Below are positions 55,313 through 63,577 of a stretch of DNA of 64,000 nt, in pieces. Every line of letters starts with the position of its first letter. The first letter of the stretch is position 1. Below the pieces are notes generated by a model. The model was not told the DNA's origin. It ran no database searches and was given only the letters and a program-made list of their open reading frames with translations. The position numbers and the translations under genes are program-made. Origin of the DNA: JAPORK01 sp026710285 (GTDB lineage: Bacteria > Pseudomonadota > Gammaproteobacteria > Pseudomonadales > Endozoicomonadaceae); contig OZ241746.1 of assembly GCA_965201045.1 (NCBI GenBank), positions 4,712,001 to 4,776,000 on the forward strand, in the 5' to 3' direction.

Positions 55313-56884
55313 TTATCTTTTACTTTCTTCTGATGACTGATCTGTTACATTACTTTCTATCACCTCAGCTGAACGACTATAAAGATCTAAAAACTTTATT
55401 TTATGACTTTCACCATACAAAACAAGCCGCCAGTCTTTTAACTGTATCGCTCTATATACTGGGTTAGCGTAAATTAAAGTGTTCACGCATTCTTGACCAA
55501 CAGGTTTCATCAGATCCCAAATTTTTTGTGTTTTGTCGTAAGAGCATGAGGCTAAGCGTTCATCTGCCAGTACAATAACGTCTGTGATAGTGTCAGTATG
55601 TCCGATAAGCGTTTTTATACATTCCTCTTTGTCAGGTTTTGTCCAGTCCAAAACCTTTATAATGCTACTAGCCCAGGAGATCAGGATTTTATTTTTCAGC
55701 TCTGTGACTCCCGTAGGAAAATAGTTTTTATCATTGAGTTCTATCGTTTTTTCACACTCCTTACCATCAGGTTGTTGCAAATTCCAAACCGTTATGAGAT
55801 TCCATGAGACAAGAAACCCGTTTTCTAATACTAGAATACCTTTTATCCAATAAGGAGCATTATCTATAGTTTTCACGCACTCCTGCCCATCAGCCTTTGT
55901 AAGATCCCAGATCTTTATTGTACTGTCATCACTAAATGATGAAAGTCTATCATCTTTTAATGACCTGATTCCGGTGATGCGATTATTATGTCCCCGCAGG
56001 ATTTTCACGCACTCTGTTCCGAAAGGTTTTTTCAGATCCAAGACCATTATTTCGTTGTTCCCAGTGCTGAAGGCTAGATATTCATTGGTTAGTAACGTTA
56101 TGTTACCGATATTCGGAATATTAGCAAGCAACGTTTTCTCGTACTTTGGATCAGTAAATTTTGTTACACGCCAGACTTCCAGATTGTTTTCAATAGTATA
56201 AATGATAAGACGATTATCTTTCAGTTTTATAAACTTATAGTGCTTCCCGGTCACTCCAAAAATAGTTTTTTCAGCGTCCTGATTATTGTTTAGTGTCACA
56301 TCTAACAACTGTAAATTTCCATCGTCAGACTGAATAATCAACACATTATTACTAAACGCTCTAACCATCCGGGTATCCTTATCCTTAAAGGATGTTTCCA
56401 GCGTTTTCACATATGGGGTCTGATTTTCTATTTTTTTGTGATTACTGATGGCTCTGATAAGTGCTACCATTTGTGGCAGTGATGCTAAATTAAAATTAAA
56501 TTGCGGATCATACTGAATGATTAAAGATCGCAAGTACTCTGTCAGTGCAGATTGAGCTTGCAGATTCCATGACTCTGATTGTAAACAGCGATGCAAAGAT
56601 AGTTGGTTTCCATAATATTTTGTGACCAGTAAAGGTGCTATGGACTGAAGATTAATGGTGTTCGCCAGATGACAGCAAGTCCTTTTCAAAACACAAATAC
56701 TGGGAACATCAAGATATTGTGCGATATATTGTAATACTTCATCAGAAAAGCTAAGAAGACTCACAGAATCAGTTTTTGTGATTTTAGTTTTAGTGCTTTT
56801 GTTCTCAGCAGTTTTTTCCTGCTCACAGCGAGATTCGGGACTTCCTATACACCCGGCAGTTTTTTTCTCTATATTTGCAATCAT
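55313..56884 (-). CDS. F-box / WD40-type propeller protein
   Basis: A 523-residue protein. Residues 1-40 are polar and lysine-rich with no signal peptide. Residues about 43-80 are an F-box (LLSFSDEVLQYIAQYLDVPS, then the CVLKRTC helix). Residues about 160-505 contain seven or eight imperfect WD40-like blades of about 42 residues, best seen at 291-330 (LRGHNNRITGIRSLKDDRL with TIKIWDL) and 421-460 (IGHTDTITDVIVLADERL with KIWDL), often followed by KPxGxECVKTL. F-box proteins recruit Skp1-cullin ubiquitin ligases, and a propeller usually binds the substrate. Both are eukaryotic modules, so this is most likely a translocated effector that redirects host ubiquitination. AAGAG lies about 9 nt before the ATG. 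The substrate is unknown. Confidence 0.85.
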   Translation of the reverse strand: MIANIEKKTAGCIGSPESRCEQEKTAENKSTKTKITKTDSVSLLSFSDEVLQYIAQYLDVPSICVLKRTCCHLANTINLQSIAPLLVTKYYGNQLSLHRCLQSESWNLQAQSALTEYLRSLIIQYDPQFNFNLASLPQMVALIRAISNHKKIENQTPYVKTLETSFKDKDTRMVRAFSNNVLIIQSDDGNLQLLDVTLNNNQDAEKTIFGVTGKHYKFIKLKDNRLIIYTIENNLEVWRVTKFTDPKYEKTLLANIPNIGNITLLTNEYLAFSTGNNEIMVLDLKKPFGTECVKILRGHNNRITGIRSLKDDRLSSFSDDSTIKIWDLTKADGQECVKTIDNAPYWIKGILVLENGFLVSWNLITVWNLQQPDGKECEKTIELNDKNYFPTGVTELKNKILISWASSIIKVLDWTKPDKEECIKTLIGHTDTITDVIVLADERLASCSYDKTQKIWDLMKPVGQECVNTLIYANPVYRAIQLKDWRLVLYGESHKIKFLDLYSRSAEVIESNVTDQSSEESKR

Positions 56885-57183
56885 ACATTTATCTCTTGTT
56901 ATGCACTGTTTTCATTTTGACAAAATATTCTATAGCATCAGCTATCAGCAGACTTTAATGATAAGAGACAATGCATTGTGAGGCAGGTTCCATGCCAAAG
57001 GAGGATCAGCACTAATGTGTTAGTGTAACTGAGCAGAATGTAAAAAAATCAGAACATCTTGTGTCGGACAGAAGGTTGAATTACTTTATTAAAATGGATC
57101 CTCCAACTAAAAATTAATGGTGCGCCAATCAACTGGATGCAGAGTATTTTACAGCCTGTCAGTTAACAGCTTTATCAGGAACT

Positions 57184-57500
57184 GCGAATTCTGTCTTAGA
57201 TGAATGAGTTTTTTACAACATTAATATTTTAATAATGTCTTAATGCTTGTTATGCAGACACACTTAAACAAGACATTACCTAAATACCTAAAAGTTATTA
57301 TTGATTTTAATTTTTATTTACTGTATATTGTTCGTCGTGTACTTTAAATCACTATTTTATGGGTTATTTAGTTCTCATGTGTTATACAACAAAGCAGTTT
57401 TTTGGTGGTTAAATTTATGAAAAATAAATCAGCTGACTGATGACTCGTTTAATACAAAATATAAATCTTACATTAACATAGTTTAAAAATTGAACATATT
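57184..57500 (+). promoter_or_regulatory. Conserved upstream region of the ANK family
   Basis: About 300 bp directly before ANK-1 recur before ANK-2 (about 60165-60480). The last 240 bp or so recur, more diverged, before ANK-3 (about 62072-62311) and ANK-4 (about 63420-63662). Shared landmarks are TTATTGATTTTAATTTTTAT, TTGTTCGTCGT and ACTATTTTATGGGTTAT. This conservation over four genes marks it as the likely promoter and control region. The exact promoter boxes cannot be fixed by eye. Confidence 0.55.
57417..57440 (+). CDS. Possible leader peptide before ANK-1 (MKNKSAD)
   Basis: A seven-codon frame, MKNKSAD then TGA, ends 60 bp before ANK-1. A GGTGG stretch lies about 8 nt before its ATG. 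The same frame precedes all four ANK genes; between copies the last codon, one Lys/Asn codon and even the stop (TGA or TAA) change while the frame is kept. This suggests it is translated. Role unknown; control of the downstream gene is conceivable. Confidence 0.4.
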   Translation: MKNKSAD

Positions 57501-59549
57501 ATGAACTTTAAAAAAAATAAATTTTATTTTCAATCTTTGGTCATTTCTATAGGCTTGCTTTTACATCTAACCGGGTTCAATGTATTTGCCGGTCCCGGAG
57601 ACGACTTTGCTCAAGCACCTACTGCTGGTCCTGGAAAAGAACTTGTTCCGGTATCACCATGCACTTATACTGCCGGTTCCAAAGATCTAGGAAAAGACCT
57701 TTCTCTGGCATTACAAGAGATTGATATTCCCAATTTTGGAGAATACCTTGCTCCGGCATCACAGGGCACTGATACTGTCGTTCCCGGAAATTCTGGAGAA
57801 AACCTTGCTCCGGCACTACCAGGTGCTAATAATGTCGATCTCGAAAAACAAGTTGCTCCGATACCACAACCGATACCACAAATAAACACTTCACTTATGA
57901 GTGCTGCTAAGGAAGGTGATTTTGATATGGTAAAACAATTTTATGAAAACGGTGCTGATGTGAATCAAAAAGATGAATCTGGTGATACACCGTTCATGCT
58001 TGCTTATAAAAATGGTCATAAGCAAATTGAAAACTTCCTGCTTGAAAAGATGGCATCCACAAACAAGTCTGCAAAATTCTTATTAACTATCAGAAATGGT
58101 AATATGGACCTGAACGCTACAAAAACCTTATTTAATTATCTGCTTAAAGATAAAGATTGGGGTGATAAAGCCCTTTCTCTGATAGCGTTAAAAGAGATTT
58201 GTGAAAAGCCTTCTCATAAAACTTTTACTCTTGGTGCTTCGAATTTTGATCTATTGGACAACATGGCGAAATGCACAATGTTACGGATGAAATACACAAT
58301 GCTAGACGAAGCATTTGTAAAGAAACTTACTACAGACTCACTTGCAAATGTATTACAGGGCACTAATACTGCCGTTCCCGGAAATTCTGGAGAAAACCTT
58401 GCTCCGGCACTACCAGATGCTGATAATGTCGATTTCGAAAAACAAGTTGCTCCGATACCACAAATAAAGACTCCACTTATGAATGCTGCTGAGGAAGGTA
58501 ATTTTCATATAGTACAACAATTGTATGAAAACGGTGCTGATGTGAATCAAAAAGATGAATCTGGTGATACACCGTTCATGTTTGCTTATAAAAATGATCA
58601 TAAGCAAATTGAAAACTTCCTGCTTGAAAAGATGGCATCCACAAACAAGTCTGCAGAATTCTTATTAGCTATCAGAAATGGTAATATGGACCTGAACGCT
58701 ACAAAAACCTTATTTAATTATCTGCTTAAAGATAAAGATTGGGATGATAAAGTCCTTTCTCTGATAGCGTTAAAAGAGATTTTTGAAAAACCTTCTCATA
58801 AAACTTTTACTCTTGGTGATTCGAATTTTGATCTATCGGACAACATGATGAAATGCGCAATTTTAGGGATGAAACACACACCTATAGACGACGCATCTGT
58901 AAAGAAACTTACAGACTCACTTGCAGATGTATTACAGGACACTGATACTGCCGTTCCCGGAAATTCTGGAGAAAACCTTGCTCCGGCACTACCAGATGCT
59001 GATAATCTCGATCTCGAAAAACAAGTTGCTCCGATACCACAAATAAAGACTCCACTTATGAATGCTGCTGAGGAAGGTGATTTTCATATAGTACAACAAT
59101 TGTATGAAAACGGTGCTGATGTGAATCAAAAAGATGAATCTGGTGATACACCGTTCATGTTTGCTTATAAAAATGATCATAAGCAAATTGAAAACTTCCT
59201 GCTTGAAAAGATGGCATCCACAAACAAGTCTGCAGAATTCTTATTAGCTATCAGAAATGGTAATATGGACCTGAACGCTACAAAAACCTTATTTAATTAT
59301 CTGCTTAAAGATAAAGATTGGGATGATAAAGCCCTTTCTCTGATAGCGTTAAAAGAGATTTTTGAAAAACCTTCTCATAAAACTTTTACTCTTGGTGATT
59401 CGAATTTTGATCTATCGGATAACATGATGAAATGCGCAATTTTACGGATGAAACACACAATGATAGGTGACGCATTTGTAGAGGAATTTACAGACTCACT
59501 TACAGACTGTATTTATGAGATCAAAAAGGTGAAACAGCGCTCATTATGA
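57501..59549 (+). CDS. ANK-1: secreted ankyrin-repeat protein with internal triplication
   Basis: A 682-residue protein. Residues 1-30 are a signal peptide (KKNK, hydrophobic core, cleavage after VFA). Residues about 31-125 are a Pro/Gly/Ala-rich linker built from imperfect 19-20-residue repeats of the type APxxPGTxTAxPGNSGENL. Three large repeats of about 190 residues follow, each with linker, an ankyrin pair (for example MNAAEEGDFHIVQQLYENGA, then DTPFMFAYKNDHKQIENFLL) and a helical segment (LNATKTLFNYLLKDKDW). Ankyrin segments lie near 129-185, 324-380 and 517-573. Repeats two and three are nearly identical and 579 bp apart. Ankyrin arrays mediate protein-protein binding and are common in effectors of intracellular bacteria. 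No catalytic domain is visible. I see no strong Shine-Dalgarno sequence. Confidence 0.9.
   Translation: MNFKKNKFYFQSLVISIGLLLHLTGFNVFAGPGDDFAQAPTAGPGKELVPVSPCTYTAGSKDLGKDLSLALQEIDIPNFGEYLAPASQGTDTVVPGNSGENLAPALPGANNVDLEKQVAPIPQPIPQINTSLMSAAKEGDFDMVKQFYENGADVNQKDESGDTPFMLAYKNGHKQIENFLLEKMASTNKSAKFLLTIRNGNMDLNATKTLFNYLLKDKDWGDKALSLIALKEICEKPSHKTFTLGASNFDLLDNMAKCTMLRMKYTMLDEAFVKKLTTDSLANVLQGTNTAVPGNSGENLAPALPDADNVDFEKQVAPIPQIKTPLMNAAEEGNFHIVQQLYENGADVNQKDESGDTPFMFAYKNDHKQIENFLLEKMASTNKSAEFLLAIRNGNMDLNATKTLFNYLLKDKDWDDKVLSLIALKEIFEKPSHKTFTLGDSNFDLSDNMMKCAILGMKHTPIDDASVKKLTDSLADVLQDTDTAVPGNSGENLAPALPDADNLDLEKQVAPIPQIKTPLMNAAEEGDFHIVQQLYENGADVNQKDESGDTPFMFAYKNDHKQIENFLLEKMASTNKSAEFLLAIRNGNMDLNATKTLFNYLLKDKDWDDKALSLIALKEIFEKPSHKTFTLGDSNFDLSDNMMKCAILRMKHTMIGDAFVEEFTDSLTDCIYEIKKVKQRSL
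57778..59460 (+). repeat. Three-fold internal repeat of ANK-1
   Basis: Units begin near 57781, 58375 and 58954 at TTCCCGGAAATTCTGGAG and run about 580-594 bp each. The last two are almost identical at the DNA level, so the triplication is recent and in frame. The first unit is slightly longer because of a PIPQ duplication. Confidence 0.9.
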
Positions 59550-59660
59550 AAATGAAAATTAGATATTATGTTGCAGACCGTTTGGTGCATGCATCTTCAT
59601 TTCGATTTAAATGAGTAGAGTACCTGGGATAAAATAACGTTAATACAGGTTTCCAGCCTG

Positions 59661-59686
59661 GTCACTACATACTTACATGTAGTGAC
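59661..59686. terminator. Perfect hairpin downstream of ANK-1
   Basis: GTCACTACAT pairs with ATGTAGTGAC (10 bp, no mismatch) around a 6-nt loop. The same hairpin follows ANK-2 and ANK-3, with changes only in the loop. There is no U-run, so it may be a symmetrical 3' element or a protein-binding palindrome and not a standard terminator. Confidence 0.5.
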
Positions 59687-59759
59687 TCAAACCTGACCGT
59701 ATAGTTGCTTGCTTTTCTGAAGTTACTTGTCGTATATAGTCTCCTTTGGTTGCAGGCAA

Positions 59760-60145
59760 CTGATCAACATTTAATTTATGATCATTTGTTCAGCGTTTTC
59801 CTTTCTATAGAACAGAGCAATGACGTAACCACACAGTTAATGACTCTAATGCTTGCCTCATCGCTATCACATGTCTTAGATGGACATATAAGGCTGCCAG
59901 AAAGTAAAATCCTTGAATTTCTTGCGATACTTAACAAAAAGGTTGACCACATCACATCATTTAACCGCACCAAAAAAATCATGTGAACAGATCTAGTACT
60001 TGCATAAAGAAGATCAGAATTTTTTCATTAAAGAAACAGAAAATCTCTCCCGTAAGATTGAGCACAATGCCAAAGAAGTTCCTCTACCAAAAATTGATGG
60101 TACGCTAATCAACCGGCTGGAAGGTATTTTACAACCAGTCAGTTA
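59760..60145 (+). pseudogene. Degenerate coding relic, function not recognised
   Basis: A frame reading DQHLIYDHLFSVFLSIEQSN and on to NRTKKIM stops at 59986. A second frame shortly after reads KEDQNFFIKETENLSRKIE, then KIDGTLINRLEGILQPVS, and stops at about 60145. A more decayed version of the second part lies at about 57000-57165, upstream of ANK-1 (PKEDQH, KINGAPINWMQSILQPVS). The two halves may be one gene broken by a frameshift. No family is recognised. The stretch before 59760 belongs to the ANK intergenic module. Confidence 0.35.
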
Positions 60146-60396
60146 ACAACTCTATCAGGAACTGCAAATTCTGCCTTAGATGAATGAGTTTTTTACAACA
60201 TTAATATTTTAATAGTGTCTTCATACTTGTCATGCAGACACACTCAAACAAAATACTATCAAAATATCTAAAAATTATTATTGATTTTAATTTTTATTTA
60301 CTGTAGATTGTTCGTCGTATACTTTAAATTACGATTTTATGCGTTATTTAGTTATCATATGTTGTACAACAAAACAGGTTTTTGGTGGCTAAATTT

Positions 60397-60420
60397 ATGA
60401 AAAATAAATCAGCTGACTGA
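60397..60420 (+). CDS. Possible leader peptide before ANK-2 (MKNKSAD)
   Basis: Same seven codons and TGA stop as before ANK-1, again ending 60 bp before the ANK start and preceded by GGTGG. Confidence 0.4.
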   Translation: MKNKSAD

Positions 60421-60480
60421 TGACCCGTTTAATACAAAATATAAATCTTACATTAACATAGTTTAAAAATTGAACATATT

Positions 60481-61503
60481 ATGAACTTTAAAAAAAATAA
60501 ATTTTATTTTCAATCTTTGGTCATTTCTATAGGCCTGCTTTTACATCTAACCGGGTTCAATGTATTTGCCGGTCCCGGAGACGACTTTGCTCAAGCACCT
60601 ACTGCCGGTCCTGGAAAAGAACTTGTTCCGGTATCACCATGCACTTATACTGCCGGTTCCAAAGATCTAGGAAAAGACCTTCCTCTGGCATTACAAGAGA
60701 TTGATATTGCCAATTCTGGAGAATACCTTGCTCCGGCATCACCGAGCACTAATACTGCCGGTTCCGAAGATTCTGTAAACGACCTTCTTCTGCCATTACC
60801 AGGCACTGGTACAACCGCTCGTAGAATAAATATTCCGAGATTACCAGACACTACTCATTCCAAATTACAGACTCCACTGATGATTGCTGCTGCGAATGGT
60901 GATCTTTACAAGGTAAGTTGCTTGATTGAAAGAGGTGCTAATATCCATGAAGAAGATAAAAATGGTAATACACCGTTCATGTATGCTCAGAAAAATGATC
61001 ATTCTGAAGTTGAAGACTTACTGATTGAAAAGATGCAACCACCTTTAGACGATATTTCATCACTCTTATTAGCTATCAAGAATGGCGATAGGGACAAGGT
61101 AGCAGCCTTACTTGAAGATATAGATTATAAAATCGATCATTATTTTAGAACAGTGTTAAATTATGCTTATAAAAAGCATCATCATGAAATTACAAAGTTA
61201 CTGTTCAAAAAAATTCTAAAGAAATACACTAACACAGAGGTTATGGAGTCCGATATAAAAGAGCTTACTCAAAAATTTGAACAGGAAAAAACTCAATTAG
61301 AACAGAAAAAAATTGATAAACAGCTTGTAGATAGTGTTTGGATGAATGATGCAATAGCTGTAGAACGTTCATTGGCACAGGGTGCTAATCTGAATCAACA
61401 AATATCTGGGAATTCATTAATCGGGTATATTTCTAAGTATCCGAGTAATGATGTGTTTGACGCTCTGATGAAATACGCAGGTCTACCAGATGTAAATAGA
61501 TAA
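60481..61503 (+). CDS. ANK-2: secreted ankyrin-repeat protein
   Basis: A 340-residue protein. The signal peptide and first 70 or so residues are nearly identical to ANK-1, with cleavage expected after VFA at residue 30. A Pro/Gly/Ala-rich linker of 19-20-residue repeats follows. There is one ankyrin pair near 127-185 (LMIAAANGDLYKVSCLIERG, then NTPFMYAQKNDHSEVEDLL), a second weaker ankyrin-like stretch near 195-250 and a short charged coiled coil near 255-280 (FEQEKTQLEQKKIDKQ). A final ankyrin-like part (NDAIAVERSLAQGANLNQQ) ends in a C-terminus FDALMKYAGLPDVNR. It diverges from ANK-1 after the linker, so the family shares leader and secretion sequences but varies in binding domain. The partner is unknown. 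Confidence 0.88.
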   Translation: MNFKKNKFYFQSLVISIGLLLHLTGFNVFAGPGDDFAQAPTAGPGKELVPVSPCTYTAGSKDLGKDLPLALQEIDIANSGEYLAPASPSTNTAGSEDSVNDLLLPLPGTGTTARRINIPRLPDTTHSKLQTPLMIAAANGDLYKVSCLIERGANIHEEDKNGNTPFMYAQKNDHSEVEDLLIEKMQPPLDDISSLLLAIKNGDRDKVAALLEDIDYKIDHYFRTVLNYAYKKHHHEITKLLFKKILKKYTNTEVMESDIKELTQKFEQEKTQLEQKKIDKQLVDSVWMNDAIAVERSLAQGANLNQQISGNSLIGYISKYPSNDVFDALMKYAGLPDVNR

Positions 61504-61606
61504 GATCACAAAGGTGAAACAGCGCTCATTATGAAAATGAAAATCAGATATTATGTTGCAGACCGTTTGGTGCATGCATTTTCATTTCGATTTAAATGAG
61601 CAGAGT

Positions 61607-61811
61607 CAGGGCTTACGCACCAAGAGAATCATTCTCATTTGGAGCTTCATATAGCATTTTTTTGAGACTCAATCTGTTCATTTTAACCTCTAACTGATCG
61701 TTGATCAGTCTTTGATAAGGTATAAAACTATAAACATCTGTACATTTTTTGCTTAAAAAGTAATTGTTTTATTTGGTTATTAAGAATCATTCTCTTGGTG
61801 CGTAAGCCCTG
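61607..61811. mobile_element. 205-bp MITE-like element with terminal inverted repeats
   Basis: The ends are inverted repeats of about 29 bp with one mismatch, starting CAGGGCTTACGCACCAAGAG. The element is flanked on both sides by TGAGCAGAGT (61597-61606 and 61812-61821), a perfect 10-bp target duplication. The related spacers after ANK-1 and ANK-3 have this site once and uninterrupted, so they are natural empty sites. The interior codes for nothing. It must have been moved by a transposase acting in trans. A 10-bp duplication fits IS4- or ISAs1-like elements, but the family is not established. Confidence 0.9.
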
Positions 61812-61860
61812 TGAGCAGAGTACCTGGGATGAAATAACATTAATACAGGTTTCCAGCCTG

Positions 61861-61886
61861 GTCACTACATACTTATATGTAGTGAC
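61861..61886. terminator. Perfect hairpin downstream of ANK-2
   Basis: Same 10-bp stem GTCACTACAT / ATGTAGTGAC as after ANK-1, with loop ACTTAT. No U-run. Confidence 0.5.
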
Positions 61887-62002
61887 TCAAACCTGACCGT
61901 ATAGTGGCTTATTTTTCTGAAGTTATTTGTCGTATATAGTTTCCTTTGGTTGCAGGCAACTGATCAACATTCGTTAAACTGTAATCTATTGATTTTTAAG
62001 GG

Positions 62003-62021
62003 CATCTTTTACAACAAGATG
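62003..62021. repeat. Small inverted repeat in ANK-2/ANK-3 spacer
   Basis: CATCTT / AAGATG with a 7-nt loop, with AAGGG and CCCTT flanking further out. The same sequence recurs at 63354-63372 after ANK-3 but is absent after ANK-1, where the coding relic occupies the site. Confidence 0.4.
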
Positions 62022-62227
62022 AAAAATAAACCCTTTTAAAATCAACAACCTACAAAAACCATCCGAAATATTGTTAAACAAAACATTATCTAAACACCTA
62101 AAAATTATTATTGATTTTAATTTTTATTTACTGTAGATTGTTCGTCGTGTACTTTGAATCACTATTTTATGGGTTATGTAACTCTTATATATTGTACGAC
62201 AAAAATTTTTTTTAGGTGGTGATATTT

Positions 62228-62251
62228 ATGAAAAATAAATCAGCTGGCTAA
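62228..62251 (+). CDS. Possible leader peptide before ANK-3 (MKNKSAG)
   Basis: Seven codons ending in TAA, where ANK-1 and ANK-2 have TGA; the last residue is Gly in place of Asp. Position and frame are as in the other copies. Confidence 0.4.
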   Translation: MKNKSAG

Positions 62252-62311
62252 TAACCCGTGTGATACAAAATATAAATCTTACATTAATATAGTTTAAAAA
62301 TTGAGCATATT

Positions 62312-62974
62312 ATGAACTTTAAAAAAAATAAATTTTATTTTAAATCTTTGGTCATTTCTATAGGCTTGCTTTTAAATCTAACCGGGTTCAATGTATTTGC
62401 CGGTCCCGGAGACGACTTTGCTCAAGCACCTACTGCCGGTCCTAGAAAAGAACTTGCTCTGGCATCACAAGACAATAATGGCCATTCTGAAGTTGCAGAC
62501 TTCCTGCTTGAAAAGATGCCACCTATAGACAATTTTGCAGCACTCTCATTAGCTATTAACAATGGCGATAGGAACACTGTAGCAACCTTATTTAAAAATA
62601 TGGATTATAAAACCGATGATCATTTTCCGATGGTGTTTGATCATGCTTGTGAAGAGAATTGTCCTGAAATTATAAAATTACTGGTCAAAAAACTTCGAAA
62701 GAAACAGACTGACAAAGACAAAGAGGTTATGGAGTCCAATATAAAAGAGTTTCGTCAAAAACTTGAACAGAAAGAACTTGAACAGAAAGAACTTGAACAG
62801 AAAGAACTTGAACAGAAAGAACTTGAACAGATAAAACTTGATGAAGAGCTTGTAAAGGCTTTTAAGAGTGATGATATAAAAACTGCAAAAAGTTTATTGA
62901 AAAAGGGTGCTAATCCGCTTCTACTAATGCTTGAGCATAATTTAAACCATTGGTTTTTCGGCATGATAGACTAG
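62312..62974 (+). CDS. ANK-3: shortened secreted ankyrin-type protein
   Basis: A 220-residue protein. The family signal peptide and start are kept (cleavage expected after VFA, residue 30). The Pro/Gly-rich linker and the first ankyrin helix pair are missing: residue 56 or so jumps straight to NGHSEVADFLLEKM. One ankyrin-like segment follows (LAINNGDRNTVATLF), then a coiled coil of tandem KELEQ pentads, and a last helix (DDIKTAKSLLKKGANP). The reading frame ends at FFGMID, whereas the ancestral C-terminus (FDVLIKHAGLNVNK) lies downstream in another frame. The gene is therefore an internally deleted, 3'-frameshifted family member. It may still make a stable secreted protein. Confidence 0.8.
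   Translation: MNFKKNKFYFKSLVISIGLLLNLTGFNVFAGPGDDFAQAPTAGPRKELALASQDNNGHSEVADFLLEKMPPIDNFAALSLAINNGDRNTVATLFKNMDYKTDDHFPMVFDHACEENCPEIIKLLVKKLRKKQTDKDKEVMESNIKEFRQKLEQKELEQKELEQKELEQKELEQIKLDEELVKAFKSDDIKTAKSLLKKGANPLLLMLEHNLNHWFFGMID
62761..62835 (+). repeat. 15-bp minisatellite inside ANK-3
   Basis: Four perfect ACTTGAACAGAAAGA units plus one variant unit encode LEQKE pentads. The length of 15 bp keeps the frame, so copy number changes would alter only coiled-coil length. Confidence 0.9.
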
Positions 62975-63069
62975 GATAGTACAGTTTTTTAAATCATGGC
63001 TTCACAGCTTCTACTCGTGGGATGTTTGACGTCCTGATAAAACACGCAGGTCTAAATGTAAATAAATAA
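62975..63069 (+). pseudogene. Frameshifted 3' end of ANK-3
   Basis: Positions 63022-63069 encode MFDVLIKHAGLNVNK and a stop, matching the ANK-2 C-terminus VFDALMKYAGLPDVNR, but in a different frame from ANK-3. It is the stranded original end of the gene. Confidence 0.75.
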
Positions 63070-63577
63070 GATCACAAAAATGAAACAGCGCTCATTATGA
63101 AAATGAAAATCAGATATTATGTTGCAGACCGTTTGGTGCATGCATTTTCATTTCGATTTAAATAAGCAGAGTACCTGGAATGCAATAACGTTAATACAGG
63201 TTTCCAGCCTGGTCACTACATACTCACATGTAGTGACTCAAGCCTGACCGTATAGTTGCTTGCTTTTCTAAAGTTAATTGTCGTATATAATCTCCTTTGG
63301 TTGCAGGCAACTGATCAACATTTGTTAAACTGTAATCTATTGATTTTTAAGGGCATCTTTTACAACAAGATGAAAAATAAACCCTTTTAAAATCAATAAC
63401 TTATAAAACCATCCGAAATATTGTTAAACAAGACATTACCTAAATACCTAAAAATTATTATTGATTTTAATTTTTATCTACTGTAGATTGTTCGTCGTGT
63501 ACTTTGAATCACTATTTTATGGGTTATGTAACTCTTATATATTGTACGACAAAAAATGTTTTTAGGTGATGATATTT
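63070..63577. other. Intergenic region ANK-3 / ANK-4
   Basis: Shared 3' module (from 63070) with the hairpin at 63212, the small inverted repeat at 63354-63372, and the shared upstream region. It is uninterrupted at the site where the MITE sits in the preceding spacer (AAGCAGAGTACC near 63164). No gene. Confidence 0.65.
63212..63237. terminator. Perfect hairpin downstream of ANK-3
   Basis: Same 10-bp stem GTCACTACAT / ATGTAGTGAC, with loop ACTCAC. Stem unchanged in three copies, loop variable. No U-run. Confidence 0.5.

Larger units (their letters stand above)
56885..57500. other. Divergent intergenic region F-box gene / ANK-1
   Basis: This 616-bp region has the F-box gene leaving to the left and ANK-1 to the right. 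From about 57000 it is homologous to the region upstream of ANK-2 (60005-60480). The first part of that homology is a degenerate coding relic (see 59760-60145), and the second part contains the leader reading frame at 57417. No intact gene is present. Confidence 0.65.
59550..60396. other. Intergenic region ANK-1 / ANK-2
   Basis: It is composed of a 3' module shared with the other ANK spacers (59550-59765, with the hairpin at 59661), a coding relic found otherwise only before ANK-1 (59766-60200), and the start of the shared upstream region. No intact gene is recognised. Confidence 0.65.
61504..62227. other. Intergenic region ANK-2 / ANK-3
   Basis: It holds the shared 3' module, interrupted by the MITE-like element at 61607-61811, then the hairpin at 61861, a second small inverted repeat at 62003 and the shared upstream region of ANK-3. 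No gene. Confidence 0.7.

Noticed and set aside
56997..57023. Strong ribosome-site-like AAAGGAGG followed by an ATG
   Set aside because: The frame is only ATG TGT TAG, and the sequence belongs to the decayed coding relic (KEDQ block).
57619..57889. Minus-strand frames opposite the ANK linker repeats (also near 60645 and 63781)
   Set aside because: They are mirror images of the Pro/Gly-rich repeat coding strand, conserved only because the linker repeats are conserved.
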